In this document: in pieces, positions 46,492 to 55,936 of the stretch
Layout: each line of letters starts with the position of its first letter
Position numbering within the stretch: the first letter of the stretch is position 1
From: an uncultured beta proteobacterium
GTDB lineage: Bacteria; Pseudomonadota; Gammaproteobacteria; Burkholderiales; Burkholderiaceae_C
DNA: 64,000 nucleotides
Assembly: GCA_903938815.1 (NCBI GenBank)
Contig: CAJAES010000066.1
Coordinates: 1-64,000 of the forward strand
Direction of reading: 5' to 3'
Notes under the pieces: model-generated
What the model was told of the DNA's origin: nothing
The model's database searches: none
What the model saw: the letters and a program-made list of their open reading frames with translations, nothing else
Program-made: the position numbers and the translations under genes

Positions 46492-47958
46492 ATGTGGTTC
46501 ATGCTCGTCCGATCCTCCGCCGCCGTTCTCGCCGCCCTGACACTGGTCGCCTGCGCTTCCCTGCAGGAACGCGCCGGCGCACCCGAGCCCGACCCCACGC
46601 CTGCGCTCTGGAGCGCCTACGCGCTGTCCGGCGAAGCAACGCAGCTCGCGGGCTGGTGGGGCCGGTTCGGGGATCCGGCACTGGCGCCGCTGATCGAGCA
46701 GGCACTGCTGTCGCAGACGGACATCGCCACGGCGCAGGCGCGCCTGCGCCAGGCGCGGGCGCAACGCAGCCTGGCCGCAGGCGGGCTGGCCCCAAGGCTG
46801 GGCGCGGGCGGCTCGGCGCGAGCCGGACTGAGCGAAGGGCGCGACAGCACCGAGAGCTATGGCGCGTCGCTGGACGCGAGCTGGGAAGTCGATCTGTGGG
46901 GCGCAGGCGCGGCCGGTGTACGCGCTGCGGACGCCACGCTGCGCGCCAGCGAGCTGACGCTGGCACACACCCGCGTGCTGATCGCGGCCGAGGTCGCGAC
47001 CACCCTGCTGGAACTGCGCGGCACGCAGGCGCGCGAAGCCATCGCACGGCGGGTTCTCGCCAGTCAGCAACAGACGCTGCAGATCGCGCAATGGCGGCTG
47101 GACGCCGGCCTGGTGACTTCGCTGGACGTGGCGCAGGCGCGCACGGGCGTCGAGCAGACCCGGGCTTCGCTGCCCGGCCTGACGGGCAGCGCGCTGCAGT
47201 CGATGAATGCACTGGCTGTCTTGACCGGCCGCGCGCCGGGGGCTCTGCAGGCCGGACTCTCGACCCCGGTGGCCTTGCCCGCCGCACCCGCCGACCTCGC
47301 CGTGTCCATCCCTGCCGAGGTGCTTCGGCAGCGGCCCGACGTGCAGGCGGCGGAACGCCGTTGGGCGGCTGCGGCGGAGCGTGTGGGCGAAGCCGACGCG
47401 GCGCGTCTGCCCAGCCTGTCGCTGGGCGGCTCGGTGGGCCTGAGCGCGCTCAGCCTGGGCGCCCTCGGGTCCGGGGCCGGCGTGGCGTCCCTGCTGGCCA
47501 GCGTCAGCGTGCCGGTGCTCGACGGTAGCCGCACGCGGGCGCAGGTCCGGCTGCAGGAGGCGGCCCGCGACGAGGCCGGCGCCGCGTGGCGCGCCACCGT
47601 GCTCGCTGCACTGCAGGAAGTCGAGGACGCCCTGGTGAGCCTGCGCAGCGCGCGCGAAAGACTCGTCGCGGAACAGGCCGCCGTCGAAGCCGCGCGCACC
47701 GCCGCCACGCTGGCCGAACAGCGCTGGCGCAGCGGGCTGGTCGACTTCGCGAATGTGCTGCAGACCCAGCGCACACAGCTTTCCGCCGAAGACGGGCTGG
47801 CCAGCACGAACACCACGCTCGCCACCGCCCATGTGCGCCTGATCAAGGCGCTGGGCGGCGGCTGGTCTTCCGCCCCGACCGACAGCGCAACCAATGGCGC
47901 AACCAACGGCGCACCCAACAGCGCACCCAACAGCGCAACCGAGAAATCGACCCGATGA
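46492..47958 (+). CDS. outer-membrane efflux lipoprotein, NodT type
   Basis: TolC-like channel of a tripartite efflux pump; 488 residues from ATG 46492. The signal ends at the lipobox LVAC (Cys21). Two OEP domains follow, with repeating Ala-rich coiled helices (for example LEQALLSQTDI and LRQRPDVQAAERRW). TTG 46471 and ATG 46501 are alternative starts. The last 18 residues are a low-complexity tail, SATNGATNGAPNSAPNS, encoded by tandem 12-base units (47884-47943). Its stop overlaps the MacA-like start (ATGA), so the three pump parts are coupled. Confidence 0.92.
   Translation: MWFMLVRSSAAVLAALTLVACASLQERAGAPEPDPTPALWSAYALSGEATQLAGWWGRFGDPALAPLIEQALLSQTDIATAQARLRQARAQRSLAAGGLAPRLGAGGSARAGLSEGRDSTESYGASLDASWEVDLWGAGAAGVRAADATLRASELTLAHTRVLIAAEVATTLLELRGTQAREAIARRVLASQQQTLQIAQWRLDAGLVTSLDVAQARTGVEQTRASLPGLTGSALQSMNALAVLTGRAPGALQAGLSTPVALPAAPADLAVSIPAEVLRQRPDVQAAERRWAAAAERVGEADAARLPSLSLGGSVGLSALSLGALGSGAGVASLLASVSVPVLDGSRTRAQVRLQEAARDEAGAAWRATVLAALQEVEDALVSLRSARERLVAEQAAVEAARTAATLAEQRWRSGLVDFANVLQTQRTQLSAEDGLASTNTTLATAHVRLIKALGGGWSSAPTDSATNGATNGAPNSAPNSATEKSTR
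47884..47943 (+). repeat. tandem 12-base repeat at the 3' end of the efflux lipoprotein gene
   Basis: Five units of the type AGCGCAACCAAT / GGCGCACCCAAC lie in frame, each coding for four residues (Ser/Gly-Ala-Thr/Pro-Asn). Units differ by single bases. It is a short in-frame tract liable to copy-number change by slippage. Confidence 0.8.
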
Positions 47959-49238
47959 GCACCCCCGACCCCAGCCTCGACGCACTGCTCGGCCCCGCAG
48001 GGGCGTTGCGCCCCTGGTGGCGCCGCCCCAGCACGTGGATCGCCGCGGCCCTGTTGCTGGCCGCAGGCCTGGGCGCCTGGTTCTGGCAGGGCCGCCGCGA
48101 CGCCGCCGCCGCGCCGCAGTACCAGACGCAGCCCGCGACACGGGGCGCCCTGACCGTCACCGTGACCGCCAGCGGCACGCTGCAACCCACCACGCAGGTG
48201 GCCATCGGCAGCGAGCTGTCGGGCACGGTTTCAACCGTCAACGTCGAAGTCAATGAACAGGTGAAGAAGGGCCAGTTGCTGGTGGCACTGGACGATGCCC
48301 GACTGCGCGACCAGGTGAATGGCTCGCGTGCGGCAGTGGCAGCAGCCGAGGCGTCGCTCGCCACCGCACGTGCCACGGTGGCCGAGACGCGCGGCAACCT
48401 CGGCCGCCTGCGGGATGTGTTCCAGCGCAGCAGCGGCCAGGTGCCATCGGCGAGCGAGATGGCGGCAGCCGAAGCGGCGCTGGCGCGCGGCGATGCCGGC
48501 GTGGCCAGCGCGCAGGCCAACGTGGCGCAGGCGCGCGCCACGCTCAGCAGCAATGAGACGAACCTGGCGAAGGCGAAGATCCGCTCGCCGATCGACGGGG
48601 TGGTGCTGTCGCGCTCGGTGGAGCCAGGCAACGCGGTGGCCGCTTCACTGCAGGCGGTGACGCTGTTCACGCTGGCCGAGGACCTGGCCAAGATGAAGCT
48701 GCAGGTCAATGTGGACGAAGCCGACGTGGGGCAGGTCCGCGCTGGGCAGGCCGCCGGCTTCAACGTGAGCGCATATCCGGCGCGGCGCTACCCGGCGCGC
48801 ATCACACGCGTGGGCTACGGGCCGACCACCAAGGACAACGTCGTCACCTACCTGGCCGACCTGAGCGTCAACAACGACGACCTCTCGCTGCGCCCGGGCA
48901 TGACGGCGACGGCGATCATCACGACCGTGGAGCGCAGCGATGCGCTGCTGGTGCCCAACGCTGCGCTGCGCTATGCGCCGGCTGCGGCCGCTGCAGCGCC
49001 CGCCAGCGGCGGCATCGTGTCCAGCATGCTGCCCGGCCGGCCCGGCGGGAACCGCGTGCGCAGCGCGGGCACCAACATCGCGCAGGTGCGGCAGGTCTGG
49101 GTTCTGGAAAACGGCGCGCCGCGCGCCGTGCCCGTCACGCCAGGCCTGAGCGACGGGCGCGTGACCGAAGTGACCAGCGCCGTGCTTCAGCCCGGCATGG
49201 CCGTCATCGTGGCCCAGAGCTCGGGCACAGCGAAGTGA
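47955..49238 (+). CDS. periplasmic efflux adaptor, MacA/HlyD type
   Basis: Membrane fusion protein of 427 residues. A cytoplasmic leader and one membrane helix (about 28-46) precede the beta-barrel/lipoyl halves (TASGTLQPTTQVAIGSELSG; later RSPIDGVVLSRSVEPGNAV) and an alpha-hairpin of Ala-rich helices (about 110-190). A non-conserved insert with PGRPGGNR occurs near 345-360. The ATG overlaps the stop of the outer-membrane gene (ATGA). It links the MacB-type ATPase/permease to the NodT channel. Confidence 0.93.
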   Translation: MSTPDPSLDALLGPAGALRPWWRRPSTWIAAALLLAAGLGAWFWQGRRDAAAAPQYQTQPATRGALTVTVTASGTLQPTTQVAIGSELSGTVSTVNVEVNEQVKKGQLLVALDDARLRDQVNGSRAAVAAAEASLATARATVAETRGNLGRLRDVFQRSSGQVPSASEMAAAEAALARGDAGVASAQANVAQARATLSSNETNLAKAKIRSPIDGVVLSRSVEPGNAVAASLQAVTLFTLAEDLAKMKLQVNVDEADVGQVRAGQAAGFNVSAYPARRYPARITRVGYGPTTKDNVVTYLADLSVNNDDLSLRPGMTATAIITTVERSDALLVPNAALRYAPAAAAAAPASGGIVSSMLPGRPGGNRVRSAGTNIAQVRQVWVLENGAPRAVPVTPGLSDGRVTEVTSAVLQPGMAVIVAQSSGTAK

Positions 49239-49960
49239 ACACTGTGCCGTTGATCCGGCTGCGCGGCATCACGCGCGTCTACGGCACCGGCTCGGCCGAG
49301 GTGCAGGCGCTGCGCGGCATCGATCTCGACATCGACGCCGGCGAGTTCGTCGCCATCATGGGGCCCAGCGGTTCGGGCAAGTCGACCGTGATGAACATCC
49401 TCGGCTGCCTGGACACGCCCACGGCAGGCGCCTACCTGTTCCGGGGCGCGGCGGTGCATCGGCTCGACCGCGACCAGCGCGCGCTGCTGCGGCGAGCGCA
49501 CCTGGGCTTCGTGTTCCAGGGCTTCAACCTGCTGCCCCGCACCACCGCGCAGGAGAACGTGGAACTGCCTCTGCTGTACCGCGGCGAGGCTGCGGCGGCC
49601 CGGCACCAGGCCGCGCGTGAAGCCCTGGCCGCGGTGGGCCTGGCGGGCCGCGAGGGCCACACGCCGGCAGAACTGTCGGGCGGTCAGCAGCAGCGCGTGG
49701 CGATCGCGCGGGCGCTGGTGACGCACCCGACCGTGCTGCTCGCCGACGAGCCCACGGGGAACCTCGACACGCAGCGCGGCCGCGAGATCATGGATCTGCT
49801 CTCGGGCCTGAACCGCGATCGCGGCATCACCGTGCTGATGGTCACGCACGAACCCGACATGGCGGCCTATGCACGGCGCACCGTGCGCTTCGTCGACGGG
49901 CTGATCGAGAGCGACCAGGTTCAGGAGCCCACGCCGGCTGCGGCGGCGGAGACGCGCTGA
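49235..49960 (+). CDS. MacB-type ABC ATPase, separate subunit
   Basis: ATP-binding protein of 241 residues from GTG 49235, overlapping the adaptor stop as GTGA. Walker A GPSGSGKST, the MacB/LolD insertion VFQGFNLLPRTTAQENVELPL, signature LSGGQQQR and Walker B LLADEPTGNLD are present. In many bacteria MacB is one fused polypeptide; here ATPase and permease are separate genes. Its stop and the permease start share TGATG. Confidence 0.93.
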   Translation: MNTVPLIRLRGITRVYGTGSAEVQALRGIDLDIDAGEFVAIMGPSGSGKSTVMNILGCLDTPTAGAYLFRGAAVHRLDRDQRALLRRAHLGFVFQGFNLLPRTTAQENVELPLLYRGEAAAARHQAAREALAAVGLAGREGHTPAELSGGQQQRVAIARALVTHPTVLLADEPTGNLDTQRGREIMDLLSGLNRDRGITVLMVTHEPDMAAYARRTVRFVDGLIESDQVQEPTPAAAAETR

Positions 49961-51168
49961 TGTGGTGGAGCACCCTCGGCCTGGCCCTGCGAGAGATCCG
50001 GCGCAACCTGCTGCGCTCGTTCCTGACCATCCTGGGCATCGTCATCGGTGTGGCCGCGGTGATCACGATGGTGACCATCGGGCGCGGCGCGACGCAGGCG
50101 GTGTCGGACCAGATCACCAGCCTGGGCACGAACCTGCTGATGGTGCGGCCCGGCCAGCGCCTGGGCCCCGGGCGCGACAGCGGCGGCTCGGCGCCCTTCC
50201 GGCAAGCCGACGGCGAAGCCATCATGGCGCAGGTGCCGGGCGTGCGCACGGTGGCGCCACAGGCCTCGACGGGAGCGGTGGCGGTCTACGGGGCGCGCAA
50301 CTGGTCCACGATCGTCTACGGCACCACGAATGCCTGGTTCGAGACCAGCAACTGGACGATCGCGTCCGGGCGCGGGTTCGAGGACGCCGAGTTGCGCGCC
50401 GGCTCCGCCGTCTGCGTGATCGGCGCGACCGTACGGCGCGAACTCTTCGGCGCCGAGGAGCCGGTGGGGGGCCGGCTGCGGCTGCGCAACATCAGCTGCG
50501 AAGTCATCGGCCTGCTGCAGAGCAAGGGCCAGGCCGGCCTGGGACAGGACCAGGACGATGTGGTCGTGATGCCGATCGCGGCGGTTCAGCGGCGGCTCAC
50601 AGGCAACCTCAACGTGGGAACCCTGCTCGTGTCGATGGAGGAGACTGCGGACGCGGAAGCCCTGAAGGCCGACCTGCGGCGCCTGCTGCGCGAGCGGCGC
50701 AAGCTTGCCGAGAGCGACGAGGACAACTTCAACGTGCTGGACACGCAGCAGCTAGCGCAGACGCTATCGAGCACGACCCAGGTGATGACGACACTGCTGG
50801 GCGCCGTGGCGGCCGTCAGCCTGCTGGTGGGCGGCATCGGCATCATGAACATCATGCTGGTGAGCGTGACCGAGCGCACCCGCGAGATCGGCATCCGGCT
50901 CGCCATCGGCGCGCTCGGCCACGAGGTGCTGGCGCAATTTCTGATCGAGGCCGTGGTGCTGGCCGCGCTGGGGGGCCTGATCGGGATCGCCTTCGCGACC
51001 GTGGCGTCGATCGTGCTGACCGGCGTGATGGGCGTGCCCTATGCGTTCGACCCCGCCATCAACCTGCTGTCCTTCGCCTTCGCGTCACTCATCGGCGTGG
51101 TCTTCGGCTATTTCCCGGCCCGCCGGGCGGCACGGCTCGATCCGATCGAGGCCCTCAGGCACGAGTGA
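49960..51168 (+). CDS. MacB-type ABC permease
   Basis: FtsX-family permease of 402 residues: one N-terminal helix (about 17-45), a periplasmic domain, then three helices near 270-300, 315-350 and 362-385. The MacB motifs LRSFLTILGIVIGVAAVITM, GGIGIMNIMLVSVTERTREIG and PARRAARLDPIEALR are visible. With the adaptor, ATPase and NodT lipoprotein it completes a MacAB-type exporter of macrolides, peptides or siderophores. Its 3' end overlaps the convergent MFS gene by 14 bases. Confidence 0.93.
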   Translation: MWWSTLGLALREIRRNLLRSFLTILGIVIGVAAVITMVTIGRGATQAVSDQITSLGTNLLMVRPGQRLGPGRDSGGSAPFRQADGEAIMAQVPGVRTVAPQASTGAVAVYGARNWSTIVYGTTNAWFETSNWTIASGRGFEDAELRAGSAVCVIGATVRRELFGAEEPVGGRLRLRNISCEVIGLLQSKGQAGLGQDQDDVVVMPIAAVQRRLTGNLNVGTLLVSMEETADAEALKADLRRLLRERRKLAESDEDNFNVLDTQQLAQTLSSTTQVMTTLLGAVAAVSLLVGGIGIMNIMLVSVTERTREIGIRLAIGALGHEVLAQFLIEAVVLAALGGLIGIAFATVASIVLTGVMGVPYAFDPAINLLSFAFASLIGVVFGYFPARRAARLDPIEALRHE

Positions 51169-52342
51169 GCAGGGGCCGCAGGGCCAGGAGCCCCAGCAAC
51201 GGCCCCAGGCCCAACCAGGGCAGCAGCGAACCCAGGGCCACGTGCGGCAGCAGCGCGACAAAGCCCTGGATGCTGAGGATGGAGATCGCGAAGCCGATGC
51301 TGTTGGTGAGCGTGAGCACGCTGCCCACGGCCTGCGGCGGCGCGTTGCGCGCGGTCAGGGCCGAGAACTGCGGCGAATCGCCCGACACGGTGATGCCCCA
51401 CAGCACGAGCCAAGCATAGAACAGCACGTCGGGCGCGCCGATGAGCCAGGGCGCGGCCAGGCAGCACAGGCCGCTGGCGCCCAGCTGCAGCCCCGCCACG
51501 CGCGCGCTGCCGATGCGCAGCGCAGCCACGCCGCCACCGGCGCAGCCGATGGCGCCCGCACCCAGCACCAGGAACGCGGCCCAGGACAGCGCCGGCCCCT
51601 GCAGCCGCGTGGCGAGCACGAAAGGCACCAGCACCCACATCGTGTAGAGCTCGAACATGTGGCCGAAGTAGCCCAGCACCGAAGCGCGCACGCGGCGGTC
51701 CGTCCACACGCTGGCCAGCGCGCGCCATTGCAGCCCGACGGCGCGAGCCGGAGCGTGCAGGGGTTCGGCCACCGCCGCGATCAGCAGCAGCCCGGCGGCG
51801 GCCGAGGCCAGCGCCACCGCCTGGAACACGGCCGACCACGGCCAGCCCGCCACCGACGCCGTGACGGCGCGCAGCGCATGCGGCAGCGCGCTACCCAGCA
51901 CCAGCGCGGCGATGAGCCAGCCGAGCGCGGCGCCGAGCCCGCGCGGGAACCACTGCGCCGCGATCTTCATCCCCACCGGGTAGATGCCGGCGAGGCAGAA
52001 ACCCGTGAGCGCACGCCAGAACAGCAGCGACTCGAAGGACGCCGCAGCATGCAGGCCCGCCAGCGTGCAGGCGGCGCTGGCGAGCGCGCAGCCCATGAAG
52101 ACGCGCCGCGCCGGCAGGCGGTCGGCCACGGCCAGCAGCGCGAAGACCAGGGTGCCGAGGATGAAGCCCAGTTGCACAGCAGAGGTCAGGGTGCCGACAG
52201 CCTCGGCCGGCCAGCCGAACTCGCGCTGCAGATCGGGCATCACGGCATTCACCGCGAACCAGGGCGAGGTGCCGAGAAACTGCGCGGCCACGATGACGGG
52301 CAGCACGTGTCGGGGAGCGTCGGGGGTCTGGAGGTTCGGCAC
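51155..52342 (-). CDS. major facilitator superfamily transporter
   Basis: Twelve-helix proton-coupled transporter of 395 residues. The MFS loop 2-3 motif appears as ADRLPARRVFMG, and the pattern AQFLGTSPWFAVNAVMPDLQ near the N-terminus resembles nitrate/cyanate-type and related drug or metabolite carriers. I placed the start at GTG 52342 because longer frames run into the intergenic region; no strong ribosome binding site is seen. Substrate is unknown. It diverges from the EF-G-like gene with 122 bases between. Confidence 0.87.
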   Translation of the reverse strand: MPNLQTPDAPRHVLPVIVAAQFLGTSPWFAVNAVMPDLQREFGWPAEAVGTLTSAVQLGFILGTLVFALLAVADRLPARRVFMGCALASAACTLAGLHAAASFESLLFWRALTGFCLAGIYPVGMKIAAQWFPRGLGAALGWLIAALVLGSALPHALRAVTASVAGWPWSAVFQAVALASAAAGLLLIAAVAEPLHAPARAVGLQWRALASVWTDRRVRASVLGYFGHMFELYTMWVLVPFVLATRLQGPALSWAAFLVLGAGAIGCAGGGVAALRIGSARVAGLQLGASGLCCLAAPWLIGAPDVLFYAWLVLWGITVSGDSPQFSALTARNAPPQAVGSVLTLTNSIGFAISILSIQGFVALLPHVALGSLLPWLGLGPLLGLLALRPLLTRA

Positions 52343-52464
52343 GGCCGTTGAGCGTAGCAGGCACCGGCGCGGTGCGCAGCCTTGCGCCGGCCCGTTCGAA
52401 GGCGTAGGCTGAATAGCACCACAAGAGCCCGGACGGGCCGGGCAAGCGCTGAAGGAGACACCCC

Positions 52465-54531
52465 ATGCCAAGCCCATCCCTGGGTGCCAGCGGTGTGGTC
52501 GGCACCGCCGACATCCGCACCCTGGCGCTCGTCGGCCCCGCAGCGGCCGGCAAGACCCTGCTCGCGCAAGCGCTGCTGCGCGCCTCAGGCACCATCGGCG
52601 CCGCCAGCCCTGCAGACCGCGGCGGCACCGTCAGCGACCATGACCCGATCGAGCGCCGAATGCAGCACTCGCTCAACAGCTCGCTGATGCACATGCATCA
52701 CGCGGGCTGCCGCATCCACGTGATCGACACCCCAGGCGCGCCCGACTTCCTGGGCCACGCGCTGCCTGCGCTGGAGGCGGTGGAGACGGCGGCCATCGTG
52801 ATCAACGCCGCAAACGGCATCGAGCCGATGGCCGTGCGCATGATGGCGCATGCCGCCGAGCGGCAGCTCGACCGCGTCGTCATCGTCAACCGCATCGACG
52901 CCCCCGGCGTCGACCTGGCGGCGCTGCTGGCGCAGATCCGGGCGGCCTTCGGCAAGGAGTGCCTGCCGTTGAACCTGCCCGACGCCGGTGCCACGACCGT
53001 CGTCGACTGTTTCCACAACCGCGAGGGCCACAGCGATTTCGGCGCCGTCGACGTGGCGCACCGCGCGCTCGTGGAACAGGTGGTCGAGGTGGATGCGGGC
53101 TTCGTCGAGCGCTACCTGAACGATGGTGACATCGACGCCTCGCAACTGCACGCACCGCTGGAGCAGGCGCTGCGGGAGGGCCATCTGATCCCGGTGGTCT
53201 TCACCAGCGCCCGCACGGGCGCGGGCATCGCGCAGCTGCTGGACGTCATCGTCCGGTTGCTGCCGAACCCGCTGGAAGCCAACCCGCCCGATTTCCTGAA
53301 CGGCGAGGGCGACGCGGCCGTGCCCCTGCGCGCCGTGCCCGACCCGGCGCTGCACGTGCTGGCGCATGTGTTCAAGGTGACGGTGGACCCGTACGTGGGC
53401 CGCATGGGCATCTTCCGCGTCTGGCAAGGCACGGTCACGCGCGACAGCCAGCTGTACGTCGGCGACAGCCGCAAGCCCTTCAGGGTGGGCCATCTCTTCA
53501 TGCTGCAGGGCAAGGACCTTGTGGAGGTGGCGCAGGCCCGGCCGGGCGACCTGTGCGCGGTGGCCAAGGTGGACGAGATCCGCTTCGACGCCGTCCTGCA
53601 CGACGCGGCGCAGGACGACCACATGCATCTCAAGCCGCTGCAGTTTCCGACCCCGGTGCACGGCCTGGCGATCCGGCCCAAGCGGCACGGCGACGAACAG
53701 AGGCTGTGGGACATCCTGGGCAAGCTGGTCGATGAAGATCCCTGCCTGCGGCTGGCGCACGTGGTCGACACGAACCAGACCGTGGTCTACGGCCTCGGGG
53801 AGCTGCACCTGCGGGTCCTGCTCGAGCGCCTGCGCGAGCTGCATCGCTTCGAGGTCGAGGCCGAGGCGCCGCGCATCGCCTACCGCGAGACCGTCACCGC
53901 ATCCGCCGAGGGCCACCACCGCCACAAGAAGCAGAGCGGCGGCGCCGGGCAGTTCGGCGAGGTCTTCCTGCGCGTGGAGCCGCTGCCGCGCGGCGGAGGC
54001 TTCGAGTTCGTCGACGCCGTGAAGGGCGGCGTGATTCCGGGGCAGTTCATCCCCGCCGTCGAGAAGGGCGTGCGCGAGGTGCTCTTGTGCGGCGCCATCT
54101 CGGGCCATCCGGTGGTGGACGTGCGCGTGACCGTGCACGACGGCCGGCACCACAGCGTCGACAGCAAGGAGATCGCCTTCGTGACGGCCGGCCGCAAGGC
54201 CTTCCTGGCCGCGCTGCGCGAAGCCCGGCCGGTGGTGCTGGAGCCCATCGTCGACGTCGAGATCACCGCACCCGACGGCACCCTGGGCGACATCACCGGC
54301 GATCTCGCGGCGCGGCGCGGGCTGGTCAGTGGCACCGCAGGCGCCATGGCCGGCCAGGTGCAGGTGCGCGGACAGGCGCCGCTGTCCGAGCTGACGGGCT
54401 ACCAGAACCGCCTCAACGCATTGACAGCGGGCCAGGGCCGCTACGCGATCGCGATCTCGCACTACGAGGCGGTGCCGCCCGCAGTGCAGGTGCAACTCAC
54501 CGCGTCGTGGCAGGCTCGCGACGAGGATTGA
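52465..54531 (+). CDS. elongation factor G-like GTPase, non-canonical
   Basis: EF-G paralogue of 688 residues, in the FusA2-like branch. Domain order of EF-G is kept, with domain IV/V features such as KKQSGGAGQFGEV and GGVIPGQFIPAVEKGV. The GTPase core differs: the P-loop is GPAAAGKT (24-31), switch II is DTPGAPDF with Ala92 where the catalytic His belongs, and the specificity motif is NRID (142-145) instead of NKxD. Such proteins bind GTP and ribosomes but may lack normal translocase or GTPase activity. AAGGAG precedes the ATG. Confidence 0.88.
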   Translation: MPSPSLGASGVVGTADIRTLALVGPAAAGKTLLAQALLRASGTIGAASPADRGGTVSDHDPIERRMQHSLNSSLMHMHHAGCRIHVIDTPGAPDFLGHALPALEAVETAAIVINAANGIEPMAVRMMAHAAERQLDRVVIVNRIDAPGVDLAALLAQIRAAFGKECLPLNLPDAGATTVVDCFHNREGHSDFGAVDVAHRALVEQVVEVDAGFVERYLNDGDIDASQLHAPLEQALREGHLIPVVFTSARTGAGIAQLLDVIVRLLPNPLEANPPDFLNGEGDAAVPLRAVPDPALHVLAHVFKVTVDPYVGRMGIFRVWQGTVTRDSQLYVGDSRKPFRVGHLFMLQGKDLVEVAQARPGDLCAVAKVDEIRFDAVLHDAAQDDHMHLKPLQFPTPVHGLAIRPKRHGDEQRLWDILGKLVDEDPCLRLAHVVDTNQTVVYGLGELHLRVLLERLRELHRFEVEAEAPRIAYRETVTASAEGHHRHKKQSGGAGQFGEVFLRVEPLPRGGGFEFVDAVKGGVIPGQFIPAVEKGVREVLLCGAISGHPVVDVRVTVHDGRHHSVDSKEIAFVTAGRKAFLAALREARPVVLEPIVDVEITAPDGTLGDITGDLAARRGLVSGTAGAMAGQVQVRGQAPLSELTGYQNRLNALTAGQGRYAIAISHYEAVPPAVQVQLTASWQARDED

Positions 54532-54550
54532 CCATCACCGGGACAGCGGG

Positions 54551-55444
54551 TCAGCGGGTCAGCGGCACGGTGAGCACGGCGCCATCGAGCCCGCGCTGCA
54601 TCGCCAGGGCCCACAGCGCCGTGTAGGCCAGCGCCAGGAGCACCAGCGCGACCCGGCTGCGCGCCGGCATCCACGCCATCAGGCCCAGCCCCGCCAGCGG
54701 GATCAGCTGATGCGCGTGAAGCCCCAGGAAGTGCGCGGGCCGCAGGTCGCCGCCCGCCAGATGCCAGCCGACCCAGGGCAGGCCGGTGCCGGCCGGGGGC
54801 TGCATCGATCCCAGCGCACCGCCGGCGCCCGCACCGAGCAGGAACGTCATCGCCAGGCCGAGAACGACCGCCAAGCGCCATGTCGGGTGCAGATCGTCCC
54901 GGCCGTGGCGCGCGACGGCCCACGCCAGCATGGCCTGCGTGGTGGTCAGGAGCAGGGCGGCCAGCCCCATGGCGGAGTACAGCGCGATGCTCAGCGGGCT
55001 GCTGAAGTTGTAGTGCGAGGCCTGGCCCAACGCGGCCTGCAGCGTGATGTACCCGACCTCCAGCGTGCCCGTGGCGACGACGATGCCCACGATGGCGCGC
55101 ACCAGGCGGCTGCTTCGTTCGGCGGGCCGGATCAGGCCCACGAACCAGGCCGTCGTGAACGAGAAGAGCGCGAGCGCCGCCATGAACTTCAGCGGCTTCA
55201 CCCAGACATTCACGCCGCGCAGGCTGCGGTCGTCCAGGCCGAGGGCCAGCAGCGCGGGCACCATGGCCAGCAGCATCAACGCGCCGAAGATCGCCAGCGT
55301 GCGCTCGCGGGCCAGCAGTTCGCGGGCCCAGTGTGTGGGGCTTGCCAAAGCAATCGCCTGAGCGCCTTCGCGCCGCGCCCCCAGGCATACGCCCTCGGAG
55401 CCGCCCGGCGGGGCGAATGGCGTTCCTTCGCGCTGCGCACTCAT
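54551..55444 (-). CDS. multi-spanning membrane protein of unknown function
   Basis: Membrane protein of 297 residues with about seven hydrophobic segments after residue 50; not recognised. The ATG at 55444 forms ATGA with the upstream stop. The first 30 residues, however, are encoded by a dispersed repeat (55362-55444), so the functional start may be further in, near ASPTHWARELL. It is the second gene of a two-gene operon with an ABA4-like protein, both presumably under the divergent TetR regulator. Confidence 0.7.
   Translation of the reverse strand: MSAQREGTPFAPPGGSEGVCLGARREGAQAIALASPTHWARELLARERTLAIFGALMLLAMVPALLALGLDDRSLRGVNVWVKPLKFMAALALFSFTTAWFVGLIRPAERSSRLVRAIVGIVVATGTLEVGYITLQAALGQASHYNFSSPLSIALYSAMGLAALLLTTTQAMLAWAVARHGRDDLHPTWRLAVVLGLAMTFLLGAGAGGALGSMQPPAGTGLPWVGWHLAGGDLRPAHFLGLHAHQLIPLAGLGLMAWMPARSRVALVLLALAYTALWALAMQRGLDGAVLTVPLTR
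55362..55444 (-). repeat. dispersed repeat, copy B (start of the membrane protein gene)
   Basis: On the minus strand this starts AGTGCGCAGCGCGAAGG (55441-55425) and holds a second related block ending GGCGCGAAGG (55374-55365). The two blocks match copy A at 21 of 24 and 29 of 39 bases. Copy B lies directly after the ABA4-like stop, as copy A lies directly after the ABC permease stop. Confidence 0.6.
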
Positions 55445-55911
55445 GCCGCCACTCCGGGCCGCAGGGTCAGGGAGGCCGGCTGGACAGCGGCGCGCAGCAG
55501 GGCGAACCCCAGCAGGCCGGCCGGGCCGAAGATGCAGGTCAGCAACAGCACGGGCAGCACGAATGCATGGCGGATGCCCAGTTGGGCGCTGCGCTGCGCG
55601 ATCCAGGTGCCGACGAACAGGTCGAACGCGAGGTAGTGCACCCAACCCGCCACCAGGGCGCCGGGCACGGCGAAGAGCGCCTGCACTTCGGCAACCGACC
55701 CGAAGCCGCCCTCCCCGCCCAGGTTGGTGAGGATCAGCGGCACGTACGCAACGCTGAACGCCAGCGGAAGCAGCCGCCCTGTGATGCGCCAGGCCCACGG
55801 CGTCCAGCGCCGCGAGGGGGGTGAAAGCGCCAGGGCGACCCAGGCGACCAGGGCGATGCCGTTGCACAGGCTGAACAGGAAATCGGGGCTGGGCACGAGG
55901 GACCTCCACAT
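55441..55911 (-). CDS. ABA4-like (DUF4281) membrane protein
   Basis: Small membrane protein of 156 residues with four hydrophobic spans. The family is named after plant ABA4, which is needed for neoxanthin formation; bacterial members have no settled role. The motif GWVHYLAFDLFVGTWIA and the surrounding NLGGEGGFGS fit the family. It diverges from a TetR gene; its start lies 25 bases from a regulator box, and the two boxes probably control both genes. Confidence 0.82.
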   Translation of the reverse strand: MWRSLVPSPDFLFSLCNGIALVAWVALALSPPSRRWTPWAWRITGRLLPLAFSVAYVPLILTNLGGEGGFGSVAEVQALFAVPGALVAGWVHYLAFDLFVGTWIAQRSAQLGIRHAFVLPVLLLTCIFGPAGLLGFALLRAAVQPASLTLRPGVAA

Positions 55912-55936
55912 CGGATCGGAATCAGGATCAGACCCG

